This document shows positions 52,779-61,285 of a stretch of 64,000 nt of DNA, in pieces. The notes under the pieces were generated by a model. The model ran no database searches, was not told the origin of the DNA, and was given only the letters and a program-made list of their open reading frames with translations. A program made the translations under genes and the position numbers. The stretch lies in assembly GCA_024686335.1 (NCBI GenBank), contig JAILCI010000006.1, positions 32,051 to 96,050 on the forward strand, written 5' to 3'. The stretch comes from Bacteroidales bacterium (lineage in GTDB: Bacteria > Bacteroidota > Bacteroidia > Bacteroidales > WCHB1-69). Numbering within the stretch: the stretch's first letter is position 1; each line of letters begins with the position of its first letter.

Positions 52779-54047
52779 CACATAATGATATTTCTCTTTC
52801 CAGCACTGTTTCAGATAGCGCCGCAACTCGTTCTCCCGCGGATTGTTTTGCGGGTCATATAGTTGCGTACCACTGATACTTTCCGGAAGAAACTCCTGAG
52901 TGACGAAGTTGTGCTCGAAGTCGTGAGCATATTGGTAGTTTTTGTGATACCCCAACTCCTTCATCAGTTTGGTTGGGGCGTTGCGGATGTGGAGCGGCAC
53001 GGGCAGGTCGCCAGTCTGCTTGACCAGCGCATAGGCTTTGTCAATGGCCAGGTATGAGGCGTTGCTCTTTGGCGAAGAGGCCAAGTAGATGCATGTCTGC
53101 GCAAGTGGGATACGTGCCTCAGGCATGCCGATGACGTTGACTGCCTGGAAACAGTTGTTGGCCAGAAGCAGCGCGTTGGGGTTGGCATTGCCGATATCTT
53201 CAGAGGCGAGGATGACCATGCGCCGGGCAATGAAGAGTGGGTCTTCGCCACCTACTAACATGCGTGCCATCCAATAGACTGCCGCATTGGGGTCACTTCC
53301 CCGCATCGACTTGATGAAGGCAGAGATGATGTCGTAATGCTGCTCCCCTTTTTTGTCGTAGAGTGCCAAATTCTGCTGGATGACGTGTACCACCTGCTCG
53401 TGGGTGATGTGTATTACACCATCCACAGGTTTAGTCATCCAAGTAACCAACTCTATAGCATTGAGTAACTTACGAGCGTCGCCGCCAGAGATACGCAAAA
53501 GCGCCTCGGTATCTTCAATCTCAATTTTGCAGCTCATCTGTTGCGACAGATAATCGACAGCCGTGCCTAAGATGGTCTCCAGATTCTCTCTGGAGAGACT
53601 CTTTAAGACATATACTTGGCAGCGTGATAGCAGTGGAGAGATAACTTCAAAGGAGGGATTCTCCGTGGTGGCACCAATAAGGGTGATGATGCCCTGCTCC
53701 ACAGCACCTAACAATGAGTCTTGCTGTGACTTAGAAAATCGATGGATTTCGTCGATGAAGAGGAATGCCTGTTTCTCAGACTTTTTGGCCTTCTCGATAA
53801 CGTCACGGATATCCTTGACGCCACTGTTGATGGCGCTGAGCATGAAGAAGTCGCCATCCGTCAACTCTGCGATTAGCAGTGCCAACGTTGTTTTGCCCAC
53901 GCCCGGTGGCCCCCAGAAGATCATGGACTGGATGCTACGCTGCTCAATCGCATTGCGCAAAACAGCACCCTTGCCCATCAGATGCTCTTGTCCAATGTAG
54001 CTGTCGAGTGTGTGAGGTCGTAATATCTCAGCCAGTGGTTTCTGCAC
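51762..54047 (-). CDS. rarA: RarA (MgsA/WRNIP1-like AAA+ ATPase) ORF continuing in frame into a PorP/SprF T9SS membrane protein
   Basis: N-terminal RarA: QKPLAEILRPHTLDSYIGQEHLMGKG, WGPPGVGKTTLA, FIDEIHRFSKSQQD; C-terminal PorP/SprF: NYHFTQYYTQPTALNPALTGAYDG; GTG start at 54047 preferred over track ATG 54080. Confidence 0.85.
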   Translation of the reverse strand: MQKPLAEILRPHTLDSYIGQEHLMGKGAVLRNAIEQRSIQSMIFWGPPGVGKTTLALLIAELTDGDFFMLSAINSGVKDIRDVIEKAKKSEKQAFLFIDEIHRFSKSQQDSLLGAVEQGIITLIGATTENPSFEVISPLLSRCQVYVLKSLSRENLETILGTAVDYLSQQMSCKIEIEDTEALLRISGGDARKLLNAIELVTWMTKPVDGVIHITHEQVVHVIQQNLALYDKKGEQHYDIISAFIKSMRGSDPNAAVYWMARMLVGGEDPLFIARRMVILASEDIGNANPNALLLANNCFQAVNVIGMPEARIPLAQTCIYLASSPKSNASYLAIDKAYALVKQTGDLPVPLHIRNAPTKLMKELGYHKNYQYAHDFEHNFVTQEFLPESISGTQLYDPQNNPRENELRRYLKQCWKEKYHYVMLLLVALSFFFSLNRAEAQNYHFTQYYTQPTALNPALTGAYDGLIRAGVTQRTQWLSVTEPFLTIGASVDGAIYRNNRRQTLIGAGLSFNGDKAGDLNYTSLQATGSLSLIRYVGRRNRHKIGLGIYGGIINNAYNQYAARLDEQYHDGYYDPTVPVQDIFDNTKQLFFDCGAGLFWSFSPNKTDNYQVGMSVSHLNMPKEVFSNGFLQLPLRWTTHALARISLSDNLALEPSAYMTWQRKFSEYTFGTNLEYFQKKNSYTTLFSFGGGVFYRWNDAVIVDAFFDWQNLRIGISYDVNVSKFVTATSGRGALEVSITYIFRKNRITRIGKEPCPYDLM

Positions 54048-54324
54048 GTCATTTAAATTATTGGGAATGCAAAAATACAAAAATTTATACGTGATGGAAA
54101 AGGATGCAAAAAATCAAAATTTTATGGTGTTTTTGCATAAAAATCACTACCAAAATGCCATAAATGGAAGGCATTTGATTATTATATATCTAAATATTTG
54201 TTAACAATTCCTTTTCTTGTTTAGTATAACATTTTGAAAATAAGGAGGTTGTTTTGTTCGGTTATAGGCAGTCTCTTATGAAATATTTTTTCAATTTTCT
54301 TGTTGATTTTGACAAAAAAAAATA

Positions 54325-54332
54325 TATTTTTG
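54325..54332 (+). promoter_or_regulatory. -7 promoter box TATTTTTG
   Basis: TAnnTTTG upstream of 54364, with an upstream ttgac. Confidence 0.5.
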
Positions 54333-54363
54333 TAACTCTAATAATTAAAAAAAACAGTTTACT

Positions 54364-54813
54364 ATGAATGAGCAAGAGAACAATGTCCCCTTTTTCCGTT
54401 TTGAGGATTTGAGGATCTATGCTAAAGCGATGGACTATATCACTTGGCTGTATCAAACATTGAATGTGGAGTTTAGCAATGACAATGTGCGTTTTTTGGT
54501 AAAATCTTTTCTAAAATCAGCACATAATATTGCATTGAATACAGCTGAGGGCTCATCACGAAACAAGGCACAGTTTCTTTACTATTTGAAGATGGCGAAG
54601 AGCGCTGTACGTGAGTGTGTGGTGTTCACTGAGATTGCCAAAAATAACAACATTTTAAATGACACAGATTATGAATTTTCCCGTGGGAAGTTGGTAGAGC
54701 TTACCAAGATGATTGGCTCACTTATTGCTTCTCTGCAGAGAATCACAAATAATCAGGAAACCGATGCGGATATGGATGTATCCACTCCATCCTTCCCTGA
54801 TGAATTAGAATAG
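54364..54813 (+). CDS. Four-helix bundle (S23-like) protein
   Basis: FEDLRIYAKAMDYITWLYQ ... SAHNIALNTAEGSSRNKAQFLYYLKMAKSAVREC. Confidence 0.88.
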   Translation: MNEQENNVPFFRFEDLRIYAKAMDYITWLYQTLNVEFSNDNVRFLVKSFLKSAHNIALNTAEGSSRNKAQFLYYLKMAKSAVRECVVFTEIAKNNNILNDTDYEFSRGKLVELTKMIGSLIASLQRITNNQETDADMDVSTPSFPDELE

Positions 54814-54845
54814 TCCTCAAAAAAGAAATCTTTAAATCAAACAGA

Positions 54846-54880
54846 AAAGCGGTGATTTTCAGGATGAAGGTCACCGCTTC
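54846..54880 (+). terminator. Terminator after the S23-like gene
   Basis: agcggtga ... tcaccgct plus T-rich tail. Confidence 0.65.
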
Positions 54881-54897
54881 TTTTATGATGAATCGCT

Positions 54898-55461
54898 TTA
54901 GAAGGTGTAGCCAACCTTGGCCTCAATACCTCCGTTGAAACCATTGTCGCTAGGAAAGGTCCTGAAGAAGAAGCCTCCAGTGAAGGAAAATGCCTTCACA
55001 CGAAAACCTCCAGCAAGGGTGGCATATAAACCAATGCCGTTTCTTGGCTCAGAGGCATAATACTCATTATAGATAAATCCAGAATCATCTTCATGAGTGA
55101 CGTATAAGTCCTCATCCCAAAAATGAAATGCAGCACCGACGGCAATATTGATACATGGCATCAGTTTGCGGCCGCGGTCGAAGTAGTGACGGTAGTTCAA
55201 AAACAACGGAACCTCCTGGAAGGTGCCAGTGTTAATGCCATAGCCGACACCAATGCCAACATTATCCATTTTGTTGATGCTGATCCCATTAATGAAGACA
55301 CCTGAGAAACCTACATTCTTACCGAAGAAGAAACCATACTCATTGATGAAGTTGTATTGGACTTTCTTTTCGGGTTGATTTTCCTCTTGAGCTGAAAGCA
55401 TTCCTGCACTGAGGAACAAGACAGCAAATAAGACTAAAATGATTCTGTAACTCTTTTTCAT
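54898..55461 (-). CDS. Outer-membrane beta-barrel-like protein, paralog 2
   Basis: Signal peptide; near-identical segments to the next ORF (LFLNYRHYFDRGRKLMPCINIAVGA). Confidence 0.75.
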   Translation of the reverse strand: MKKSYRIILVLFAVLFLSAGMLSAQEENQPEKKVQYNFINEYGFFFGKNVGFSGVFINGISINKMDNVGIGVGYGINTGTFQEVPLFLNYRHYFDRGRKLMPCINIAVGAAFHFWDEDLYVTHEDDSGFIYNEYYASEPRNGIGLYATLAGGFRVKAFSFTGGFFFRTFPSDNGFNGGIEAKVGYTF

Positions 55462-55481
55462 ATGTTTTATTTTTTGGAATT

Positions 55482-56045
55482 TTAGAAGGTATAGCCAACT
55501 TTAACCTCTATACCACCATTGAAACTCTTGTCGTTGGGGAATGTTCTGAAAAAGAAACCTCCAGTGAAGGAGAATGCCTTGACACGAAAACCGCCAGCGA
55601 CGGTGGCATATAGACCTATACCCTTTTTGGGCACATAGTCATAAAAATCATAGTAAGTATAACCATATTCATCCACATGGGTTATAGCAAAAAGATCTTC
55701 CCAGAAATGGAAGGAAGCACCAACGGCTGCATTGATGCACGGTACCAGCTTTCGACCACGGTCGAAGTAGTGACGGTAGTTCAAAAACAACGGGACCTCC
55801 TGAAAGGTAGCAGTGTTGATGCCATAGCCGACGCCAATACCGATAGCGTCCACCTGGTTGATGGTGATACCATTGACAAAGACGCCTGTGAAACCAACAT
55901 TCTTGCCGAAGAATCCACCATACTCATTGATGAAATTGTATTGGATCTTCTTTACGGGTTGATTTTCCTCTTGAGCTGAAAGCATTCCTGCACTGAGGAA
56001 CAAAACAGCAAACAAAGCCAAAATGATTTTGTAACTTTTCTTCAT
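55482..56045 (-). CDS. Outer-membrane beta-barrel-like protein, paralog 1
   Basis: Tandem paralog of 54898-55461; start at ATG 56045 (MKKSYKIILALFAVLFLSAGMLSAQ). Confidence 0.75.
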   Translation of the reverse strand: MKKSYKIILALFAVLFLSAGMLSAQEENQPVKKIQYNFINEYGGFFGKNVGFTGVFVNGITINQVDAIGIGVGYGINTATFQEVPLFLNYRHYFDRGRKLVPCINAAVGASFHFWEDLFAITHVDEYGYTYYDFYDYVPKKGIGLYATVAGGFRVKAFSFTGGFFFRTFPNDKSFNGGIEVKVGYTF

Positions 56046-56195
56046 ACTGATTATTTTTTTATACATAAAATAGAAAACGAACTTTCTTAAACTATATTGC
56101 ATTAGTTGATGAAAATTTTGGCGAAAAGAAATATCATCTCATTTTTATATAAGATGCAAAAATCGAGAAAGGTTGCAAAATAATGGATGGAGTGA

Positions 56196-56630
56196 TATAC
56201 ATGATGGCACAACAAAAATGAGTACAAAGTCAAAACAAAATGCATTTTAATCTTAACATGATTTACCGAGGCACCTGCCCATAGAGCACGCGGGCGGGAA
56301 GGCCGACATGCGGTGCGGACGCGGTGTGAATGGCCGGCCTCCAACAGCGGCGTGCAAAGGCGCTTGCGTTTACAAAAATGCATGCCTCCCGTTTATTTTT
56401 CCTTTTGCGACATGCTGCATTTTTGTTCCCGTTTGCCGCCGCTGTCAGAGGGCGGACAGAGCGGGCGGGATTCATGTCGGCTTGATCTTTTGGCAACTTT
56501 TCTATCAAGAGAAAAGTTGAAGAATTCTATTTATGGGAGTTGCCAGCCATAACGCTCTTGTCTCCTTCAAAAAAACGTCTATCAGAAACATACTTGGGCA
56601 TAAAAGGTGCCAAGGTATATAGTCCCAAAA
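56196..56630 (+). mobile_element. MITE-like dispersed element, copy B (~435 bp)
   Basis: High identity to copies A, C, D; flanked by 14-bp direct repeat aatggatggagtga (56182-56195, 56631-56644). Confidence 0.8.
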
Positions 56631-56662
56631 AATGGATGGAGTGACGGCATCATCCTTTTTTG

Positions 56663-56670
56663 TATCTTTG
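56663..56670 (+). promoter_or_regulatory. -7 promoter box TATCTTTG for xylB
   Basis: TAnnTTTG 47 bp upstream of the ATG. Confidence 0.55.
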
Positions 56671-56715
56671 TCCGCTATTTTTCTCAGTGATGTTTGATCA
56701 AGTAAATTGACGACT

Positions 56716-58200
56716 ATGTATTTTTTAGGAATAGACTTAGGAAGTTCTTCGGTAAAGGTTACTCTTTTGGATGGCGATACTGGCAAAGTTGCCGCCAGTG
56801 CCTCCGCCCCGCAACAAGAAGCCCCGATTTTGGCTGTCCAGAACGGATGGGCGGAGCAGAACCCAGCCGACTGGTGGAGTTATATGAAGACGGCCTTGCA
56901 GACGGCTCTGCAATCAGGCCAGGTCAATGCCAAAGACATAAAGGCTGTCGGCATCACCTATCAGATGCATGGTTTGGTGCTGGTCGACAAGGGTTTGCAA
57001 GTGCTGCGTCCCTCCATCATTTGGTGCGACAGTAGGGCTGTCCCTTACGGAGAGAGGGCCTTTGAGACGTTGGGTCATGACTACTGTCTGCAGCATCTTC
57101 TCAACTCGCCTGGCAACTTCACCGCGGCTAAGCTGGCGTGGGTGCGCGAGAACGAGCCCGAACTCTTCGAACGTGTTTATAAGTTTATGCTCCCCGGTGA
57201 CTATCTGGCTATGCGTATGACGGGCGAGGTGCGGACCTCAGTGCCCGGCCTCTCCGAAGGAATGTTCTGGGACTTTGAGAACAATACCGTCTCTGAGCCG
57301 TTGCTCACCCACTTTGGTATCCCTGTGGAGATGATTGCCGACACCGTGCCGACTTTTGGAATACAGGGTGAGCTGTTGTCGTCTGCAGCTGCAGAGTTGG
57401 GTCTTCCTGCTGGTATCCCTATTTGTTATCGCGCCGGTGATCAGCCTAATAATGCCTTCTCCCTCAATGTGTTAAATCCTGGCGAGGTGGCCGCCACTGC
57501 AGGCACCTCCGGCGTAGTTTACGGCATCAATGACCAGGTCTGTACGGATCCTAAATCCCGTATCAACATTTTCGCTCATGTGAACCATCAGCCTGACCAG
57601 CCCCGTTTGGGCGTGATGCACTGCACTAACGGAGTGGGTATCCAAAACGCCTGGATGAAACGGATGGTGGCCCCGGAGGTCTCCTACGACCAATTTAACG
57701 AGATGGCCGCGCAGGCTCCCATAGGCTCCGACGGCGTTACAGTGATACCCTTTGGCAATGGCGCCGAGCGTATCTTGGAAAATCGTCAACTGGGTGGTTC
57801 TATCCATGGATTGAATTTTAACAATCATAATGCCAGTACTTTAGCCCGCGCCGCCCAAGAGGGTGTGGCCTTCTCTTTCAAGTATGGAATGGATATCATG
57901 CGTGAGACAGGCATGAACACACGCGTCATACGCGCAGGCCACGCCAATATGTTCCTGAGTCCTATCTTCCGAACGACTCTGGCAACAGTGGCTGATGCTA
58001 CAATAGAACTCTATGACACTAATGGTTCTGTGGGTGCCGCTATTGGCGCCGCATTGGGATCAGGTTATTATAAGTCTTCGCAGGATGCTTTTGCCCCACT
58101 GCAAAAATTGGCCGTTGTGGAACCCGATACTCTCCAAAAAGAGAGATATGAGGAGGCATACAATCGTTGGAAATCGGTTCTGAATATGAATTTGGGATAG
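56716..58200 (+). CDS. xylB: Xylulokinase (FGGY family)
   Basis: LGIDLGSSSVKVTLLDGDTGKV, GITYQMHGLVLVD, PGDYLAMRMTG, ATAGTSGVVYG. Confidence 0.93.
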   Translation: MYFLGIDLGSSSVKVTLLDGDTGKVAASASAPQQEAPILAVQNGWAEQNPADWWSYMKTALQTALQSGQVNAKDIKAVGITYQMHGLVLVDKGLQVLRPSIIWCDSRAVPYGERAFETLGHDYCLQHLLNSPGNFTAAKLAWVRENEPELFERVYKFMLPGDYLAMRMTGEVRTSVPGLSEGMFWDFENNTVSEPLLTHFGIPVEMIADTVPTFGIQGELLSSAAAELGLPAGIPICYRAGDQPNNAFSLNVLNPGEVAATAGTSGVVYGINDQVCTDPKSRINIFAHVNHQPDQPRLGVMHCTNGVGIQNAWMKRMVAPEVSYDQFNEMAAQAPIGSDGVTVIPFGNGAERILENRQLGGSIHGLNFNNHNASTLARAAQEGVAFSFKYGMDIMRETGMNTRVIRAGHANMFLSPIFRTTLATVADATIELYDTNGSVGAAIGAALGSGYYKSSQDAFAPLQKLAVVEPDTLQKERYEEAYNRWKSVLNMNLG

Positions 58201-58323
58201 ATTTTAATTCATAAACATCTGATTTACATAATGCCATTGATGTCAGTGTTGCCTTTTGTGTATGCGCTGGACTTTGTATCGGTTATGAACATAAGTTTTA
58301 ACCCTAACATCTCTATCTTTTTT

Positions 58324-58768
58324 AAGGGACTACATACCTGATGGCACCTTATATGTCCAGGTATGTTGCTAATAGACATTTTTTGAGGGAGAAAAGGGCT
58401 TTATGGCAGGCAACTCCCATATATTTAATTCTACAACTTTTCTCTTGATAGAAAAGTTGCCAAAAGATCAAGCCGACATGAATCCCGCCCGCTCTGTCCG
58501 CCCTCTGACATCGGCGGCAAACGGGAACAAAAATGCAGGACGTGGCAAACGGGAAATATCACGGAAGGCATGCATTTTTGTAAACGCAAGCGCCTTTGCA
58601 CGCCGCTGTTGGAGGCCGGACATTCACACCGCGTCCGCACCGCATGTCGGCCTGCCCGCCCGCGTGCTCTATGGGCAGATGCCTCGGTAAATCATGTTGG
58701 GCTAAAATGCAATTTGTTTTGACTTTATACTCATCTTTGTTGTGCCATTATGTATACACCCCTCCTTT
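58324..58768 (-). mobile_element. MITE-like dispersed element, copy C (~445 bp, inverted)
   Basis: Reverse-complement match to A, B, D; flanked by direct repeat tatctttttt (58314-58323, 58769-58778). Confidence 0.82.
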
Positions 58769-58800
58769 TATCTTTTTTGAACACAAAAACAACTCCGACA

Positions 58801-59802
58801 TCACTCAAAACGCTTAGCACGTCCAATGTTGGCATGGTATTCCTTTTGGCAATTACCAGTAATATCAACTTCACCAGTAAAGGAATAATTGGAAATATAT
58901 GCTGTGCCTGTAACATTGGCATGGATATCTCCGACCCCTGAGTGTGTGATGTGGGCGATGGCACTCTTTAATTGTTGGGCAGAGACACTGCCGGAGCCAT
59001 CGCTCACCAGGTTTAGCGATACGGCTTGGCCGGTAAGACGTGTGTCGCCGGTGCCATTGTTTTTCAACCCTAGTTGTTTTGCACATATGTTGCGAATGGT
59101 AATGTCGCCAACTCCTTTATTCTGCAATGTGGCATTCTCAGTCTGCCAGCCCATCATATTAACCAATATATCTCCTGTACCTAGATTGTTGGCAATCATT
59201 GATTTGCTTATATAACTGGATGTAATAGTGACATCTCCCACCCCAGCATTATGGATAAATAGAGAAGGGACGGTGACTGTGGCAGAGGCAGGAAAAACTA
59301 TATCCCCCACACCAGTGTTGTGAATCTCCAGCGACTCCTCTAAATCCAGTTGTTTTATTAGGCAATCCCCCACACCGGAATTATAGATTGATATTCTTTT
59401 TTCGGTGCGTGGTTCCATTGTTGCATCACCAACGCCTCGATTGGTCAGTTCCTCTAAATGTGGTGTGTAGATCTCCACCTGAATAGCTGCTTTTTCAAAA
59501 GAGACATCTTCATCGCTAATTTCGATATATAGTTTTTCTTCAGCTACTCTATGACGGACATATCCCTCGATATTGTCATCCGCCTTTACCACAACTTTGT
59601 GTTCAGGACCTTGTTTGATTACAACACTTCCCAAGAAGTTGATATCTATAGAGTTGAAGGGTTCTTCCGTGTATTCCCTGGTGACGATATTTCCACTGGC
59701 AACAATTCGTTTTTGTGCGCTGATCATACTGATGGGAAGTATGAGAAGCAGTATTAAAAATGTCTTTTTCATAATGTTTGTTTTTAAAAATATCTTTTTC
59801 AT
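58801..59802 (-). CDS. Head GIN (DUF2807)-domain exported protein
   Basis: Signal peptide; FNSIDINFLGSVVIKQGPEHKVVVKADDNI; repeated GVGD/NxGVGD beta-helix-like motifs. Confidence 0.85.
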   Translation of the reverse strand: MKKIFLKTNIMKKTFLILLLILPISMISAQKRIVASGNIVTREYTEEPFNSIDINFLGSVVIKQGPEHKVVVKADDNIEGYVRHRVAEEKLYIEISDEDVSFEKAAIQVEIYTPHLEELTNRGVGDATMEPRTEKRISIYNSGVGDCLIKQLDLEESLEIHNTGVGDIVFPASATVTVPSLFIHNAGVGDVTITSSYISKSMIANNLGTGDILVNMMGWQTENATLQNKGVGDITIRNICAKQLGLKNNGTGDTRLTGQAVSLNLVSDGSGSVSAQQLKSAIAHITHSGVGDIHANVTGTAYISNYSFTGEVDITGNCQKEYHANIGRAKRFE

Positions 59803-59816
59803 AATGTTTGTTTTTA
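59763..59816. repeat. 30-bp-period tandem duplication over the head-GIN start codon
   Basis: tctttttcataatgtttgttttta at 59763 and again at 59793. Confidence 0.9.
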
Positions 59817-61211
59817 GTGGTGATTAATAAGATCCTCTTTAGAGTGAGCTACTGGCACCGCAATATTGCCCTGCAAGTCTATAAAGCCGTAGAAGTTGCC
59901 CTTGCGAACCAGAGCGAGACCATCTCTGTAGAATCCGAATTTGCCGATCTCGTCGTATTGGGGGTGCACGACTTCTCGACCGCTACTGTCCACGAATCCC
60001 TTGAATCCAAAGAGGTCCACCAAGGCCCAGCCGCTCCGATATTCGTCAAAGCAGCCGATGTCACTGTATTTTGGTTCAACCACCATCTGGTCCAGCTCAT
60101 TGGCTAACCCGCAATAGCCGTTGCGCTGGACCTTTTTTAGGCTATGACAATTCTGCTTTGGCGCTGGAGATGACTTATCCTCCACTGTTATTATGGTGGT
60201 TTTTTTCTTTACTGCATGACCTAGGGTGTTGTACAACTCATCGACACTTATCTTTATTGTTTTTGGTTCCTCTTCTGCCTCTTCTGCCTCTTTTGCCTCC
60301 GATGTTTGTTTTTCGGCAGATTCGGCTGCAACAACTTGCGGAGGTTCTATAAATGAAATAGTGTCAATTTCTGGCACTGGTTCCATGGTTTGTACCTGAG
60401 TAGTGTCAATGACAGGCTCGGCAGGAGTTGGGGCACTTGGCTCTGCTGGTTGTGCCTGCCATACAGCGACAGAGCCGGCAACTGCGGTGGTGAGGACACC
60501 CGTGGCGATGGCTGGAACTTTGGCGGCAGAGAGGGTCAGCAGGGCAGAGGTCTTGGGCGCCGTGGCCCATTCAAAGCCCGTCAGCGGTGACGGAGCGGAA
60601 GGCGCCACGACCAGATGCCTCAGCTTGGCTCGGCAGATGCGATCCACCGCATGACCCCGTAATGATAACAGAGATAGTATGACCATGATGCCTGATTTTT
60701 TATGATTGTGTTTGTTTTTTAAAATCTCCTGTAATTGCGTTCGCGCCTCTGCCAAGTATCGTTTTGAACTGCGGACCCCAATCTGCAACATCTCCGCAAT
60801 TTTTGTATGTCTTTGGTTTTCAAATACGTATAGATTGAAAACGGCTCGTTGTTTGTCGGGAAGATGGTGGATGGCTTCCAGAATGTCCTCTTCGGTGAAA
60901 TCGTCGGGCGATATCTCCGCATCATTGGTCGATTCAACCGGATCTGAATACGCTTCTTCCATTTCGTCAATCGGCAGGAACTGTGGCTGCCGGCGGAGGT
61001 AATCCAGCGTGTTGTTCAAGTTGATACGCATCAGCCATCCGTCGAAGTGACCCAGCTGGCGGAAACTGTCCGACTTCTCAATAGCTCGGATGAAGGCTTC
61101 GTGCGCCAAATCCTCCGCCGTAGCCTTGTCCTTGACATAGCGACAGTTGACGCCGATCATCTTGCCGATATTGCGTTGGTATACCCGTGTCCAGAAACGT
61201 TCCGCCTGCAT
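59814..61211 (-). CDS. ECF-type sigma factor fused to TM segment, acidic linker and WG repeats
   Basis: Sigma region 2 (DKATAEDLAHEAFIRAIE...FDGWLMRINLNNTLDYLRR), region 4 (LPDKQRAVFNLYVFENQRHTKIAEMLQIGVRSSKRYLAEARTQLQ), hydrophobic VPAIATGVLTTAVAGSVAVW, WG repeats YRSGWALVDLFGFKGFVDSSGREVVHPQYDEIGKFGFYRDGLALVRKGNFYGFIDLQG; ATG 61211 preferred over track TTG 61235. Confidence 0.85.
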   Translation of the reverse strand: MQAERFWTRVYQRNIGKMIGVNCRYVKDKATAEDLAHEAFIRAIEKSDSFRQLGHFDGWLMRINLNNTLDYLRRQPQFLPIDEMEEAYSDPVESTNDAEISPDDFTEEDILEAIHHLPDKQRAVFNLYVFENQRHTKIAEMLQIGVRSSKRYLAEARTQLQEILKNKHNHKKSGIMVILSLLSLRGHAVDRICRAKLRHLVVAPSAPSPLTGFEWATAPKTSALLTLSAAKVPAIATGVLTTAVAGSVAVWQAQPAEPSAPTPAEPVIDTTQVQTMEPVPEIDTISFIEPPQVVAAESAEKQTSEAKEAEEAEEEPKTIKISVDELYNTLGHAVKKKTTIITVEDKSSPAPKQNCHSLKKVQRNGYCGLANELDQMVVEPKYSDIGCFDEYRSGWALVDLFGFKGFVDSSGREVVHPQYDEIGKFGFYRDGLALVRKGNFYGFIDLQGNIAVPVAHSKEDLINHH

Positions 61212-61232
61212 CTTCTCTTTTATAATATGACG

Positions 61233-61240
61233 CAAAGATA
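61233..61240 (-). promoter_or_regulatory. -7 promoter box TATCTTTG for the ECF-WG gene
   Basis: Minus-strand TATCTTTG about 22 bp upstream of ATG 61211. Confidence 0.6.
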
Positions 61241-61285
61241 CAAAAAGGGGCCAATTTTTTTTCGGCCCCTGTTCTGATTATTTTA

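Noticed and set aside
54048-54080. ATG start at 54080 for rarA in the ORF track
   Set aside because: The first codons overlap a TATTTTTG promoter box; GTG at 54047 gives the expected RarA start (M)QKPLAEILRP.
54364-54813. S23-like four-helix protein as an rRNA intervening-sequence marker
   Set aside because: No rRNA sequence nearby; stand-alone copies of this family are common in Bacteroidota.
56308-56520. 70-aa ORF conserved between element copies B and D (MRCGRGVNGRPPTAACKG...)
   Set aside because: Conservation is at the nucleotide level in all frames; copy A has an indel (tttacaaaatgc vs tttacaaaaatgc) that breaks the frame. Treated as non-coding.
61212-61235. TTG start for the ECF-WG gene in the ORF track
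   Set aside because: The TTG lies inside the TATCTTTG -7 promoter box; ATG at 61211 is a better start.
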